From positions 1-61,597 of the forward strand of contig PYST01000232.1 of NCBI GenBank assembly GCA_003049485.1: a stretch of 61,597 bases of DNA, given 5' to 3'. The DNA is from Ophioceras dolichostomum. Taxonomy: Eukaryota; Ascomycota; Sordariomycetes; Magnaporthales; Ophioceraceae. The notes below the pieces were generated by a model. The model did no database searches. It was given only the letters and a program-made list of their open reading frames with translations, and had not been told where the DNA came from. A program made the translations under genes and the position numbers. Position 1 is the first letter of the stretch. The number at the start of each line of letters is the position of its first letter. Of the stretch, positions 45,001-57,524 are shown piece after piece.

Positions 45001-46803
45001 AGGGAACAAAAAGGTTTCGAGCCAATCACCGGTGAAAGCTTGGCATTCCTCGGTCTTAAAAGCTTTGCGATAGAAACCACAGTGAAGACGAGAGCCAAGC
45101 CGAAAACATTGGAAACGCCGACGGTGCAATTGTGTCAGTGGCGTTCATTAGGGCCTTGGATGCCGGCCTCCCTTCACATTTGATCACATCTGCTTCACCG
45201 CCGCTAACTGGTCGATGTTCGTATTAGCCCTGGCACGGGAAACTGCCAGACCGAGAGGAGATATCGAGGGATCTTCGCGATAATAATTCCAATAGCTTCT
45301 TTTCCTTTTTGGGCCATATAGAGTGTGGGGGGTCTAGGGGGTTAGAACTGGGATCTTAGGGAAGAAAGCACTCTGCTCTCGTGCTAGCTGTCTCTTGACA
45401 CCCCACCACCACTCCATCAGCCTTGGGCGCCGACCTTGCTGTTAGTGCCGTCTGGCATCAATATGTCTATCCTGATACGCCTGGCGTGCAACATTTGTAG
45501 GGGGGATACTCTGAACTCGGTGCACCACAGCTGCCAAAAGAGCCGATCTCAATAACGCCACTTCGCCGCAAGTATCCAGGTAATCTACAGGAAGCCCGTG
45601 TGTATGTGTGCAAGTGCTCGTAACGCGCGACTCGAATCTAAGACAAATGAGACAAGGGGGCCGACCGACCTTGGAAAATAGAGAACTGACTGGACTCAAC
45701 AAAAGTCAACCATAGCAACACAAGACAAGACAGGACACACATACCAGAAATTAATCTCCCCAGTTGTCTGGAGAATCTGAAACATGCGGCTGTCAACTCC
45801 TCTGATAGGCGAGCGCATTGGGAAAGAACCCGAGTACCTACGTGATATTGGCGGTGTTGACAGACAGGGACAGGACGGGGACAGGACGGGACGAGGAAGT
45901 CGAGTGGAGTCGAGTTGAGTCAAGAGGTCGAGTACGGGCGGGCGGCCGGGAGGCTGTCGTGCTGGCTCAAGCGCCGCATGCCAACCACCTCATCACCCAT
46001 ACGCTTCCATCATCATGATCGCCACAAACCTGTACGGAAATCACTCCACCCTCTCCTCAACTCTCCTCTCGGCATGGCATGGGAGGCAGGCAGACAGTGC
46101 AGGTAGTAAGTAGGCAGGGGAGAGATATGGGGGAGGGACCCTTCCACAAGGAAAAAAAAATCAAAGCGTAAAACCGGCCGGGGTGACATGAGGTGTCATG
46201 ATGAGGTGATAGCGATCAGGTTGACAGAAGAGGTAATCGATTCGCGAAAGGAAGGAAGTCGAGACGGACGGGTTTCTTGTGAGTGGGGTTGGGGCAAACG
46301 ACAAACGAACGGGAAAGAAAGCCGCTTTGCTTGCCAGCGGCAAGAGGCAGCAAGAGGCAGCAAGAGGGAGGAGAGCATAGAGCATTGAAAAGTCTTGAAG
46401 GCATCATGCCTGAACAGAGCCCCGAATTCAAGCTGCCAACGGCTTTCCGTTTCACTGTTTTCGTCCGATATGAAGATGAAAAAAAAAGTCCAGTTATTCT
46501 GGGGGGACTGGGGCTGGAACACACGGCGAACACAGACACAAATGGGGAATGGAATCATGGTCCTTTGACCGCCGCCCCGTGCCGGGCCGGCTGGTGGGCG
46601 GATAGATGGATCATGATGTTGATGCTGCTGTTGCTGCTGCTGCGTGATGCTTGTCTCGATGCATGATGCAGGAAACGATTCAAGTTTTGTTTGTTGCTGC
46701 ACTGCTGTTGGGCGGGGAAGAGATGGAGGGTCGAGGCTGCCTCCTGACTGGGCTTCTCTTCTTGTCGTTATCCCTTCCCCCCCCCCCCCCCCCCCCCCCA
46801 CAA
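39001..46803. other. Gene-free stretch, part 2
   Basis: No supportable gene. Several long frames (for example minus 45098-44334) are Pro/Ser/Leu-rich translations of CT-rich DNA with no conserved motif. Repeated CCAGATGG words occur at 39690-39745, and GGACA/GTCGAG-rich direct words at 45860-45930. Confidence 0.5.
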
Positions 46804-46818
46804 NNNNNNNNNNNNNNN
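46804..46818. other. Assembly gap (15 N) flanked by poly-C and poly-A
   Basis: The run of N sits between a roughly 20-nt poly-C tract on its left and a short poly-C plus 17-nt poly-A tract on its right. The homopolymers probably stopped sequencing. The true gap length is unknown. Confidence 0.98.
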
Positions 46819-47130
46819 CCCCCCCCCCAAAAAAAAAAAAAAAAAGACAAAAAGCGAATCGGAAGCCTTCGACTCTCCGCTGTCTGTCTGTCCGTCCGAG
46901 CGGAATCACCGCCGGCGGCAGGAGAAAACACGGATAGGCAAGGCAGAAAGAACAGAGTTGGTTCGAAGTGGTGATGCAGATATACATCGCTTAGAAACAG
47001 AAATCCTCTGCTGCATCTGCATGATAGCGGGTAGGTAAGGTACATGTTAACAAGCAGGAGAAGTTTCAAAAGTCAGCCAGCCAGCCTGGTTTCTCGTAGA
47101 TGCGCGCGAAAAGGGGGATTGATGCGCCTG

Positions 47131-47200
47131 GTCGTCGTCGTTGTGGGCGTTGCCGTTGTCGTTGTCCATGTCGTCGTCGTCGTCATCGTCGTCTGCAGGC
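47131..47200. repeat. GTC/GTT-rich trinucleotide tract
   Basis: Imperfect GTC triplets dominate about 70 bp. In some frames they would encode Val or Asp runs, but no gene surrounds them. Confidence 0.6.
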
Positions 47201-50200
47201 TTCGAAAAATATTCCCCCGCACGTTCGGTCAGGGGCTAATTCAAGCCAATCGCGTACATGCGGCTCTTTTTTTTATTTTTAAGGATCCAAACCACGGGCA
47301 CGAGCAGGCGCGAAGAAAAAAAGGGAAATAACAAGCTGCGGGCGGGGGAGGGGAAGGGGGGCAATTGTCGGGTGATGAGTGATGATGAGTTGTCAACATC
47401 CTCCTCCTTCTCGCCGCCGACCCCAAATCGCAACTGCATTCCGGCGGTCTGATTTCGCAACCCTGACACCCCGACGCCCTGGTATCCTGCGTGTGATAAT
47501 GCGTGAAGTATTTGATTTCCCAGCAGAAGCGATTGAGGCTTTGAAAGTGGTCTACCAACAACTGCTTGGCGGGCCGCGGCCGCCCGGCCAGCCAGCCGGC
47601 CTTGTGATGGTCGTCCGTCATGGAAGCTGTCAGTGGAGCACATGAGGACCTACTGACTACTGGCGAATGCACGCGGGGGCACTAGGAATGTAGAACAAGC
47701 AATGGCGAGCGAGGGCCTGGCCTCACTAGGCTGCCGGGTAAGCTTATTTTTAGCTCGTCCCAAGGCCCGGCCCTGCGAGTGTTTTTCTTTCTTACTGCTT
47801 TCGTGCTTTCCGGAGACTCTTCGTCCCTCCCTCTCTCATTCGAGATTGATCGACTCCGCAGGCGCGAAGAAAAGCGCGAAATCGACACCGCAAAAGATCT
47901 TTGCTGCACTGTCCAGGGTATTGGGTACCTAGCCAACTTCCTGGGTTATTATCCATAGCTAGGGTAATATGTACATCGTGGAGTTTTCTGCCTTTCCGCC
48001 GGGCTCGATCCCGGCGACGACGACACATGGGACATATTGGTAAGATCCCATGTCGACCGAGATTGGAGGGACCTGACCAGAGAGACTAAGGCTGGCTGGC
48101 TGGCGCCAGGCTTTATCAGGGCCGATTAAAGGTCTCACGCAACAAGCCACGCCCAGGCGGTACCTGCCTGTGCGATGCTTACTAGATCGAGCCTAGTGGT
48201 ATTAGAACCTTTCTCGCGACGTGAATTTTGCAGCCGTGGTTCTTCCGGAGCCAACCAGACAGACTTCCTCCCTACTTCTTCGGGCAATGTGTTATAGTGC
48301 CCGTATTACCCTCAAGGATGATACGCAGATGTTGATCCTTCGTGATGAGGTGTCCTCCCCACCTGCAAAGAACAGCGAAGAAAAATAAAAGAGAGATCTT
48401 GATACTCGAAAGTTCGGGGGATGATGGTCGCTCCGAATCCCGCCCGGCTGTGAGATGCAAAACCAAACAAAACATGAACTCTTTTTTTTTTCTGTTGTCA
48501 CTTATCACAGTCGCTGGAGACTCTTGGTAAAGTCTCGGAGAGCTTTTCGCTGGTCCAATCGTATTCGTGCATGTCCACCCTCCGTTCGTTCCGCAATCGG
48601 TTCAGCTAGGTTGATGTTTGGTAGTTGAGCCTGGTGGTGCGGGCGTACTAGCCCGAATCGGGACAGGCCGTTCAAGTTGTGGTGGACGGTAAGGTGGGCG
48701 AAATGTGGACACTCCCAAGAGCCGGTTCCAGATACTTAGACCCGATCGCACTGCCGAAATGGGAAATAGACCTCGTCTTCTATGGTGTTTTGTTTGGAGA
48801 GCAGACAAACAAGCTCATCGATGGGTCCCTCACCGATACCATCCGTCGACTCAATCTCGTCCACTCATTGTCATCATCTTAACAAGCCAGCTCGCGCGGC
48901 TCTTGAATCTGAGACCCGGCTTCTGGCCCTCCCTGCAGCATATGTCGTTTGGATATCTCGACTTCGCTATTGTTGTTATCATAGAGGGTCGTCCATTATA
49001 TTATCGATCGCACTGGATGCTTCGAAGAGACCGGGAGTGCAGAAGGCCGTTCGTCTCACTGCCTCGAACTAAAAATCCTCTTTCCTGGCAGGAAAAAACC
49101 GCACATACCGAAGCTAAGGCAGTGTGTGAGGGAGAAGTGGGGGCTCGAATGGCTGGCTGATGGAATACCCTCTATCTACATACCTTATCTACCTTGGGAA
49201 GGCAGGTGAGCTAGCGTTCTGCGAGCGAAGCGTTGGTAGCACAACGGCTGCTACACAGGTGTCTCTTCCTCGTAAATAAGCAATGGGAGTGACATGCCTA
49301 AATTGAGGTTGTCCCGCTCCCGTCGGCACCGGCTCTATACTCGTATGGTTTGGCATCCGTATAATTCGTGTAAGCGGCTTGAGCTTCCCTGCACCCACCA
49401 TTCCTTCTTTTTCTTCTCCGCGGTCGATATTCCACCAAGTCGCGTCGGGAGAGGGGCGACAGGTCAACGAACGTAAGCACTGATTTCGACGCCGTCCCGC
49501 TGTCATTGTTTCGTTTCGATTCCATCACGATCTGCTAGTGCTCGAGAGAGTGAAAACGAAAGTTCGAACTCGCAATCCGAAACCTTTCTCCCCCAGTGCT
49601 TAGTTCTCTGCACGGAGCGCCTGTAGGAACGACCTTGTTCTGAGCCACAAAACGTACGGTGTGGGTTCCCTGGTCGAGCTCCTGGAACGGACGCGAGAAC
49701 GGATCTGTCAAAACGGGGGAGGTTAAGGCAAGGGGTGACGAAAGACCTGCCAGCTGCGGCAATCGACTCGTCCCGAATGGAGCAAGAAGGGAGAACAGAA
49801 AAGGATGACGAGGAGCTGGCGGTCGCTGCGTTGTCCAGGGCAGGGTCGTCCAGATCAGTCCCGTCCAGGGCCCTGGAGGTGGGTGTGGCAAGGCGACAAG
49901 GGGGGGGGGACATCGAGAAGCACGACGCACAGAGCACAAGAAAATGTGGGTGGGGGCGTGGGCGAGGGCAGGCTTGGAAGTGGGGCGGGGTAGTTCCTAG
50001 TGGGCAGGGGCGTGACCGTAGCGAGGGAGCGATCGTCATTGCTCCAAGCGGGGCCAAGGAGACGGCTGATCGACCAGGCTTTTTGATGCATCACCGAACC
50101 TTGCATGCACTTAGTTTCCACCTCAGACTCACTCGCCCAAGGCCCCTCTGGAACAACTGGCAAATGGCAAAATAGCAACCTATCACCGCTCTCCTCCCCG

Positions 50201-52798
50201 CTCTGACGGCTCAACCGTTTCCCGGCGGGCGGCCGTTCCTCGTTCCTCGTTCCTGATGAGTTGAAAATGAACAAGAGTGAGAAGAGGTGTGTACCTACAT
50301 ACGCTCCCTCCGGTCGCTGGCGTGTGTGCGCGTGTATCCTTTCGTCTGGTGTGTGGTCCGTACTCGAATTTCCTCTCCCGTTTTATTTTTACATTTTTAC
50401 TTTTAATTATTATTCTTATTATTTTCACTCTTTGAGTTTGCTATGCACTCGCCGCGCCTCACCACCCAGTACCCTTTCTCACTATGCACTATCTGATCTT
50501 TTTTGTTTTCCCACTGCTTTCTCATCGACCTTGTTCGCCCCGGGCCCTTGGGCCAACCCGCCAACCCGCTTGCCCGCTCGACCGATAGATAGCATCATTC
50601 CATTCCACTCCTTACCTTTTGCCCCTTTCAGCACTTGGTCCCTGCTGCCCGCGGCGGCTTTACTTCCACATGCGTTGGTACGGTAGGTGATGGGTCTCTA
50701 CTGTGTATGAGCGCCACTCACACAATACTCTGGCTGTCTGGTCCCACCTCCCATGTTTACGGCTGTGGCCACTCCCGTCCTCAGTTTATTCTCTTCCTTT
50801 GCCTCTCCTCCCAGCCTTTCTGCCGCCTCCAGTCTAAGACGGCAATTTACTTGTCATTGCGGTTCTCAATGAAACTCGGCCTTCACAATCTCCTGCCGCC
50901 TCTTCCGGCTCGAGTAGTGTGGGAAAAAACAGCCATGCCTCCCTTCCGAGTTGGAAACTTGGCTGGCCCATGCCATGCCATGCTCTCCTAATCTCCAGCC
51001 GCCCCAGGAAGACTAATTGTTCGTAAAGCGTTGAAGCCTCACGGCCCCAGCGTGAAGGGCACGATCGGCCAGCCGGCCGAGCCACTCCTGGCTCGACTTG
51101 CCGATCCCAAAAAAGAGCAAAAGAGCAAAAGAGCTGGAAGGATGATGGTTGAAGCTCGAGGGGCGAGGTGGTGTGCACGGGGAGTATGTGATGAGATCGT
51201 CCTGTGTCAACGCGGCTGTCTGTTCTCCATGCACCTAGTTCGGCACCTTCTGTACCTTTCGACCTCGTTGGGTCTTGGCTCCATTGAAACCGCCTGTGGG
51301 CTTCGGCTCGTTGCGGGTTCGCGGTCCAACCTGGGCTTGCTTGGCCTGCCGAGATCCTCTGCTGTCCCATGCGATTCTCGCTGCCGGTCCTGCTGGTCCT
51401 CTTGCTGGTCCCGCTGGTACTTCGTATGCCGCTGCTCCTCAAGTCCTACTACTACTCCTGCCCCTACCCTGTGGTGCCTTGGGCTATCTCCGACTTCATC
51501 TCGGCCGTCCCTGACTGCATCATCATCATTCCTTGGGACCCTCTCTCACATCAACCCGAGTCCGATCTCACTCACCCGGCGTCCTCGAGTTCTATGCCAC
51601 TGCCGTGGTTCCCGTGGTTCCTATTCGAAAGAATGCCCTATACCCAGGTACACTGCAGTAATAGGATGAGGGTCCCCCCTCCCCTTCCTTTCCCCTTCCT
51701 TTCACTCTGACTTGAGTGAGTGGAGCATGTAGAGCGAGGTCGTCGGCGGAAGACGAGGTACTTTCCCGGTACGTATCTTTTACTCGTCGTCGTTCGTTTT
51801 GGCTTTGGGATTTTTCCGAATCCCTCGCCTCTTGCTATCTTGAGCCCTCTCCCTCACTCGCTGTTCTGGGCGAGGTGTGCTGGGTGTGTGAATTTGAAAA
51901 AAGTACCCCGCGCCCCCGCAATCCCTGGCCTTGTCTGGCAATCTACATTTATTCCCTTGGCCTCTACATGGCCGCCGAGGTACCCTGATCCCTGCACACC
52001 CACAACCCATGGCGGCACAGCGGCTGGACCATGTCAACAACCTGGCTCGCTCTGGTCCCCGACTTTTCTCGTACATGTCTTTCGAATGTACAGCCAACCT
52101 GCATTCGTATCTAGGTACTTCGTGCTCGCGGTACCTACTGGTCTGTACATTCTCTCGTGGGAGCTCTGCCACCTCCACTACCTACCACCACCTCCCTCCT
52201 CCTACCCTCCTCCTACCCTCCTGCCATCCACCACCACCCACTACGGTACGTATTGGCGGCCACCCACGCGCTTCTCTCCGCCACCCACCTCCCACCTCCC
52301 ATCTCCCACCCACCCACCCCATCCACATTGACGTCGAGTTGTGGACGCCATGGCCTTCCCTGCGTGCGCGCTGGGCTCCATCCATCTCTTTGGCCATGTC
52401 TCCGTCCAAAGCTCAGGCTCCATAATCCGCAGCACGGAGGCAGGCAGCTCTGGTCAGCCGTGAGAACAGAAAAGTCGCAGCTAGCCAGCAGCTAGGAGCA
52501 CATATGTCTGAGCCGGTTTGGGCTGGGTAGAGCTGGCTTGGGCTCCGCCTCGACCAGGAAGTAGGGCCCAGGGAGGAGGGACCAGACGGTGAGCCGTACG
52601 TCCCTTGTCTCTCCTAGTGTGTCTGTGTCTTGTGTCTGTGTGCATGTCTCTCATATATTCCCGATATATATGAAAAAGACGCCCACCCTTCCCGATTCAT
52701 CAAAGCGAATACTCTTCCGGAAGAAGCCCGTTTCTATGCAGGCCTGTTGAACTCTCGCTCGGGAAGCATTATTACCCTTTTCCTTTCTTCGAATCTGC

Positions 52799-52832
52799 CA
52801 ACCTACCTACCTACCTACCTACCTACCTACCT
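52799..52832. repeat. ACCT tetranucleotide microsatellite
   Basis: Eight perfect ACCT units, about 610 bp upstream of the transcription-factor ATG. Confidence 0.9.
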
Positions 52833-53442
52833 GTCTGCCTCTCTATTCTTACTTCCTCTTTACTTTCCCAAGTCCAAACCTCTTACCATCATACCACCAT
52901 CATCTCTTGCATTTCCCTTTCCTGCATTCGCTCTCGCTCATATGCGCCTTGCGCTGCCCTCCGGCTTCCCGCCTCCCGCTGCCAACAACATCGTCGCATG
53001 AGTCCTCTCGTTTTCACTTCGGACCAACAACGCACACATCACCATCGTCAAGCATCCTGGTATTGCTCCTCCCGTCTCGCCCTGTCTGCCTGCCTGCCAG
53101 ACTGGCCAGCCTGCCTGCACCCGGATCTCTGGTTCGACATCCACGCACACGCACACGCATATACATACCTACACACAGCCTCCCGACCCCGCTGTCGGAC
53201 AACACGACCAAAGTCCCCTGCCTGCTTCGACGGACATCTCTTGTGACCACCACAACCACCATCCTTTCACATCACGTCTGCTGCCGCCGCTGCCAGCATC
53301 GTCACCAACACAGCCCGCCTTGCCAGCTCGGTTCTGTGCGGGGATATCTTCCTCCTTCTCCTGGACGAATCGTCCTTGACGAGGGCTTCCTTCTTCCCAT
53401 ATTAAGCTCTCGTCTAGTCCGCTCGCCGCCACCGCCTCTGCT

Positions 53443-56400
53443 ATGAGGAGCCCGGGTACCGGCCAGGACTTGAACCAAGCTAGCTCGAGCTCTGCTTCTC
53501 CTACTCCTCCTCCCCCTCCGCCTCCTCCTCGCGTAGCCATGGTTTTCTGTGCGTACTGCGGGAAGAGCTTCACCCGCAAGGAGCACCTTGAGAGACATAT
53601 CCCTAGCCGTATGTGTCTCCATGCCTCTCCTCCCTTTTCTCCCTCCCCCCTCTTGCTCCATAAGCCTGGCCGGACTAACACGAACGCACCAGACACCAAC
53701 GTGAAGCCTCACCGTTGCAGTGCATGCCAGCTGTCCTTCGCTCGCAGGTAAGATCAGGCCTACTACAAGTCCTGCTTGTCGTGCTTGGTGCCAGTTCTAA
53801 CTTTACGCAATACACCGCCAAACACAACAGGGACCTCCTCCAGAGACATCATACCACATATCACGAAGCTCGAGACCCAATGGAGCCGCTCCCTGGCGGC
53901 GTGCCCACTGTAGCTGGCCGCACACCCATCGCGTGCCAGAACTGCGCCAACGCGAAAACTGGGTGCGACAAGAGGGTGCCGTGCTCAAGATGTGCGGAGA
54001 AGAACCTTGACTGTGCGGCGCGGTTTGCTCGCCGCTCGTCAAAAGCGCACGCTCGCGCCGCGGCCCAGCAGGCCAACGCCAACGCCGCCGCCGCCGCCAC
54101 CACCGCCTTCCCGGGCCAGCTGGCGACCTCACCAGAGCAGCAGCAACTGCCGCAACCACAAATACAGGCTGTCAACCCGACCTTCATGGACATCGACCCC
54201 AGCAGCGTCGGCCTCAAGCAGGAGTCGCTGGTGGTGAAGGCCACCCCAGAAGGGGTCGAGCCGCCTGGAACGATGGACCCGCGAATGCACCACCACCAAC
54301 AGCAACAACACCACCATCACCAGCAGCAGCACCAGCAACACACGCAGCCCCATCACCACCACAACCCTCACACGAGCCCAATGCAGCAGAAGAGGTCACC
54401 AGTGCACTCGCACTCGCACTCTCACTCTCTCTCGCATTCTCACTCCCACTCGCACCACAGCCCGCCCGATTTCGCCTCGCCTAACAGCAGGGTGATCGAG
54501 GGGTTGGACGACTTCATGCAGCTCGGCAACGACTTTGTGGGAGGGCCAGAGTCTAGCTACAACGACCTGCTAATGTGGCCCGACTACCCGATCGAGCTGG
54601 ACATGTATTCGAGCCAGCTGCCGCTTGGGCGGCCAGACGTGGCGGCCATGGCTGCCGCACCCGCTGCGTTCGCAGCCGACCTGAGCGACATGTCGTCGAG
54701 CTCGGAGCCCATGGCGACGTCTTCGTCGCGCGGGTCGATCCACACTCGCGGCACCAGCATCCTGTCGACTGCCGACTTCGACAGCACCGGGGCGCTCAAG
54801 CCGCTGGACATCGACATGACGCTCAGCAACGCGCAGGTGGGCAACTCGATCCCCGAGTTCGAGGTGGTCGTCGCGGCCGAGGCGGCCTGGCCGCTGGCCC
54901 GCTGCAACCCGCCCATCTACTCGGGCGCCTGCCCCCGCACGGCCATCGTGCACCTCGAGTGCCTGGAGCAGAAGTCCAAGCAGGAGGGCACGTGGAGCTC
55001 GCTCGAGAAGTACCTCGAGCAGGTCGACTGGGACGCGGCGGACCTCGCGGCCGTGGTGCCCCTGACCTCGCGCACCCGCGACAAGATGCTGGCCATCACG
55101 CAGAGCTTCCTGCACAAGGCGCTCGAGATCCACAGGGGCGGCATCATCTCGTCAGGCTATCCCAAGTCGGCCAGCAGCTACCCTTCTCCCGGCGGCGACT
55201 TCAACTTCATCGTGCTCCCGCCGTCCAAGATCCTGGAGTACTTCCTGCGCAGCTACGTGCGCACGCTGTCCCCCTACTACCCGCTCGTGGTGGGCGGCTG
55301 CGTCGACCCCAACGACATGCTGCACAACAACCAGGCGTCCACGCTCCTGGTGCTGCTCATGATCGCCCAGGGCGCCGCGGCCGTGCCCATGGCCGAGGCC
55401 CGCTACCTCTCGGCGGGGCTGACCGAGACCTGCCGCATCTCGCTGTTCGACATCATCGAGAAGAACGTCGAGCTGTCGGCCGACCCGGTCGCGCTGCGCT
55501 GCTCGCTGCTCTTCACGTTGCTGGGCGCTTGGAGCGGCGACAAGTGGCTGATGGACATCTCCATGGGCCAGCGCGGCATGTACCTGTCGATGCTCAAGCA
55601 CGCGGGCATGCTGGAGCCGCAGCCGTCGATGATCCCGGCGTTTAACAACTCTACCAGCGCAGAGCTGCAGTGGCGCGCTTGGTGTCACCGCGAGGCTCAG
55701 AATAGGTACGCTATTTTTTTGTTTTTTTTTCGGTTCGTTGTCTGCCTTGTGGTGGTTCGCAGTCCCATCCACCGGTTACCGTTCTCTCATTTGCCGATTT
55801 TTCTGGTCTCTTCGGCTTCCCGCATCTTGTCACTGCATGTTGGTGTTTTGGGTGGTGTTGTTGGTTGGTGACGATTGAAGATGACTGCGCAGGAGTGAGC
55901 GCATGCATGCATATTTTTTCATGCATGCGACTTGTTCTCTCCGTCATTCTCGCTCGCTTCCAGCCTTTCCAGCCTTTTCAGCACAAATCCAACACAAAAT
56001 ATCTTCCCAATAACTCACGGACTCAACACGTGGCCGACTCGACCAACATGAGTCCCTCAAATCGACCCCAAAAAAATGAACCCCTACCCCAACCCTACCC
56101 CATCACAGGCGGCCACTCTTTCGGGCCTCTTCTTTCAGTCCTCAATTCTGTACAGTCCGTCCAATGATGGCTAACACTTTGCCGCTTTTGCTACCCCGCT
56201 CCTCCGCAGGCTCGTCTACAACTGGGTCATGATGGACCAGGAGCTGAGCCTCTTCCACGACACGGCTCCCATGCTGTCCATCACAGAGCTCCAGTGCCCA
56301 CTTCCCGGACCGGAGCTGCTCTGGCAGGCCCCCAACGCGGAGAGGTGGCTTGCAGCCGTGCAGTCCGTGTACGGCTGCACCGCCAACGTTAACCCCCAGC

Positions 56401-57524
56401 TTCTCACCACCCCCTCCCTCACCCCTTCCCTCTGCGACCTCTTCCAGAACTTCCTGCACGAGAACCTGAGCGCGGGCGGCGGCGCTGGCGGCGGCGGCGG
56501 CGGACGCAGCGGGCTCTCCCCACAGCAGCTGCGTCTGCTGCTGCACCCGCTGCAGTCTCTACTCTGCCACCTGAGGCAGGTGCTCTCCTGCTTCTCCGAT
56601 ATCCTGGCCCCCCGCCGCAGCACCACCACAGCGCGCACCGTCACCAAGGCGTCCACCATGTCGCGGCTCGAGGAGGTCCAGGGCCTGCTGCAGAAGTGGT
56701 ACGAGCTCTCGGTCGAGTTCGTCAAGGCCAACCCGGGCTGCCCCATCACACGCTGCAACCTGGTGCTCTACCACCTCATCTCGCTCAACGCCGTCACCTC
56801 CTTCCCCGAGGTCGAGCGCCTGGCCCGCCGGGAAGGCTTCGACGGCTCCTACTGGGAGCTGTCGCTGCGCCACAAGCGCTGCATCTTCCAGCGCGAGGAG
56901 GCCGTCTTCCACTGCGGACAGGTCCTGCGCCTGCTGAGGGCCATGCCGCTCGACCGTCGCCCGGCCTGGTGGAGCGCCGCCCTGTACCGCGCCGTGCTCA
57001 TCCTTTGGGCCGACTCCGTCTCGCGCCTCGATCCCAACTTCAAGCGCGACGACCACCCGGCCGCGGCGGCAGTAGCAGCAGCAGCAGCAGTAGCAGCTCG
57101 CAACGCATCCGCCTCTCCCACCGCCGTCGCCGCCCGCTCCCCCGTGATCGGCGGCAGCCCTTGCCAGCAGCGTGATAGCATCAGCAACGCCTCCGCCTCC
57201 AGCAACTCTAATAGCAGCCCCGGCAACGGCAACAACAGCAGTAGCACCGGCGGCATAGTCGCCATCGACCAGGTCACGCCCGAGGACCCGGCCGTGATCG
57301 CCTACCTGTGGAACGGCGAGGGCATCGCGCTCCTGACCCGCAGCGACGGCGCGTCCATCGGGCTCGACAAGCCGGGCGAGGTGCTGGCCTACGGCGTGCG
57401 CGCCCTCGAGGACGCCATCAGCACGCGCATCGGCGACGGCATCAAGCGCAAGCTGCTCATGCTCGCCCAGAACTGGGGTGGGATGGATGGCGGCGGCGGT
57501 GGCGTGCCTGTCAGTGCCGCGTGA
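53443..57524 (+). CDS. Transcription factor with two C2H2 fingers plus Zn2Cys6 cluster
   Basis: Four exons (53443-53608, 53693-53747, 53831-55705, 56210-57524) encode 1136 residues. C2H2 finger 1 uses C36, C39, H52 and H56. Finger 2 uses C64, C67, H80 and H85. Both are completed only by splicing, which confirms the first two introns. A Zn2Cys6 binuclear cluster follows (C109, C112, C119, C125, C128, C135). Next come Gln/His-rich and Ser-His repeats (54285-54480), then a long fungal-specific regulatory region that includes YLEQVDWDAADLAAVVPLTS and LVYNWVMMDQELSLFHDTAP. Poly-Gly, poly-Ala and Ser/Asn runs interrupt the C-terminal third. The protein should be a sequence-specific nuclear regulator, with targets unknown. 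Intron 3 is 504 nt, much longer than any other in the window. The gene-free 20 kb upstream may hold its control regions. Confidence 0.92.
55900..55929. repeat. Perfect inverted repeat in the long intron
   Basis: Arms CGCATGCATG (55900-55909) and CATGCATGCG (55920-55929) are separated by a 10-nt T-rich spacer. They lie inside intron 3 of the transcription-factor gene and could form a hairpin in the pre-mRNA. Confidence 0.85.

Larger units (their letters stand above)
46819..53442. other. Gene-free stretch, part 3, including the transcription-factor upstream region
   Basis: No supportable coding gene. From about 50,400 onward the plus strand has many pyrimidine-rich blocks, ending in CT- and AC-rich sequence just before the ATG at 53443, as expected for a long promoter and leader. 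A GTC/GTT trinucleotide tract is at 47131-47200. Confidence 0.5.

Noticed and set aside
44334..45129. Minus-strand frames of 187-254 codons
   Set aside because: Low-complexity Pro/Ser/Phe-rich translations of CT-rich DNA without motifs or plausible splicing.
48000..48030. CCGGGCTCGATCCCGG word resembling a tRNA T-arm
   Set aside because: Stem and loop lengths do not fit and no cloverleaf surrounds it.
51031..52331. Plus-strand frames of 203-212 codons upstream of the transcription factor
   Set aside because: Ser/Pro/Leu-rich reads of pyrimidine-rich sequence. More likely promoter or leader DNA.
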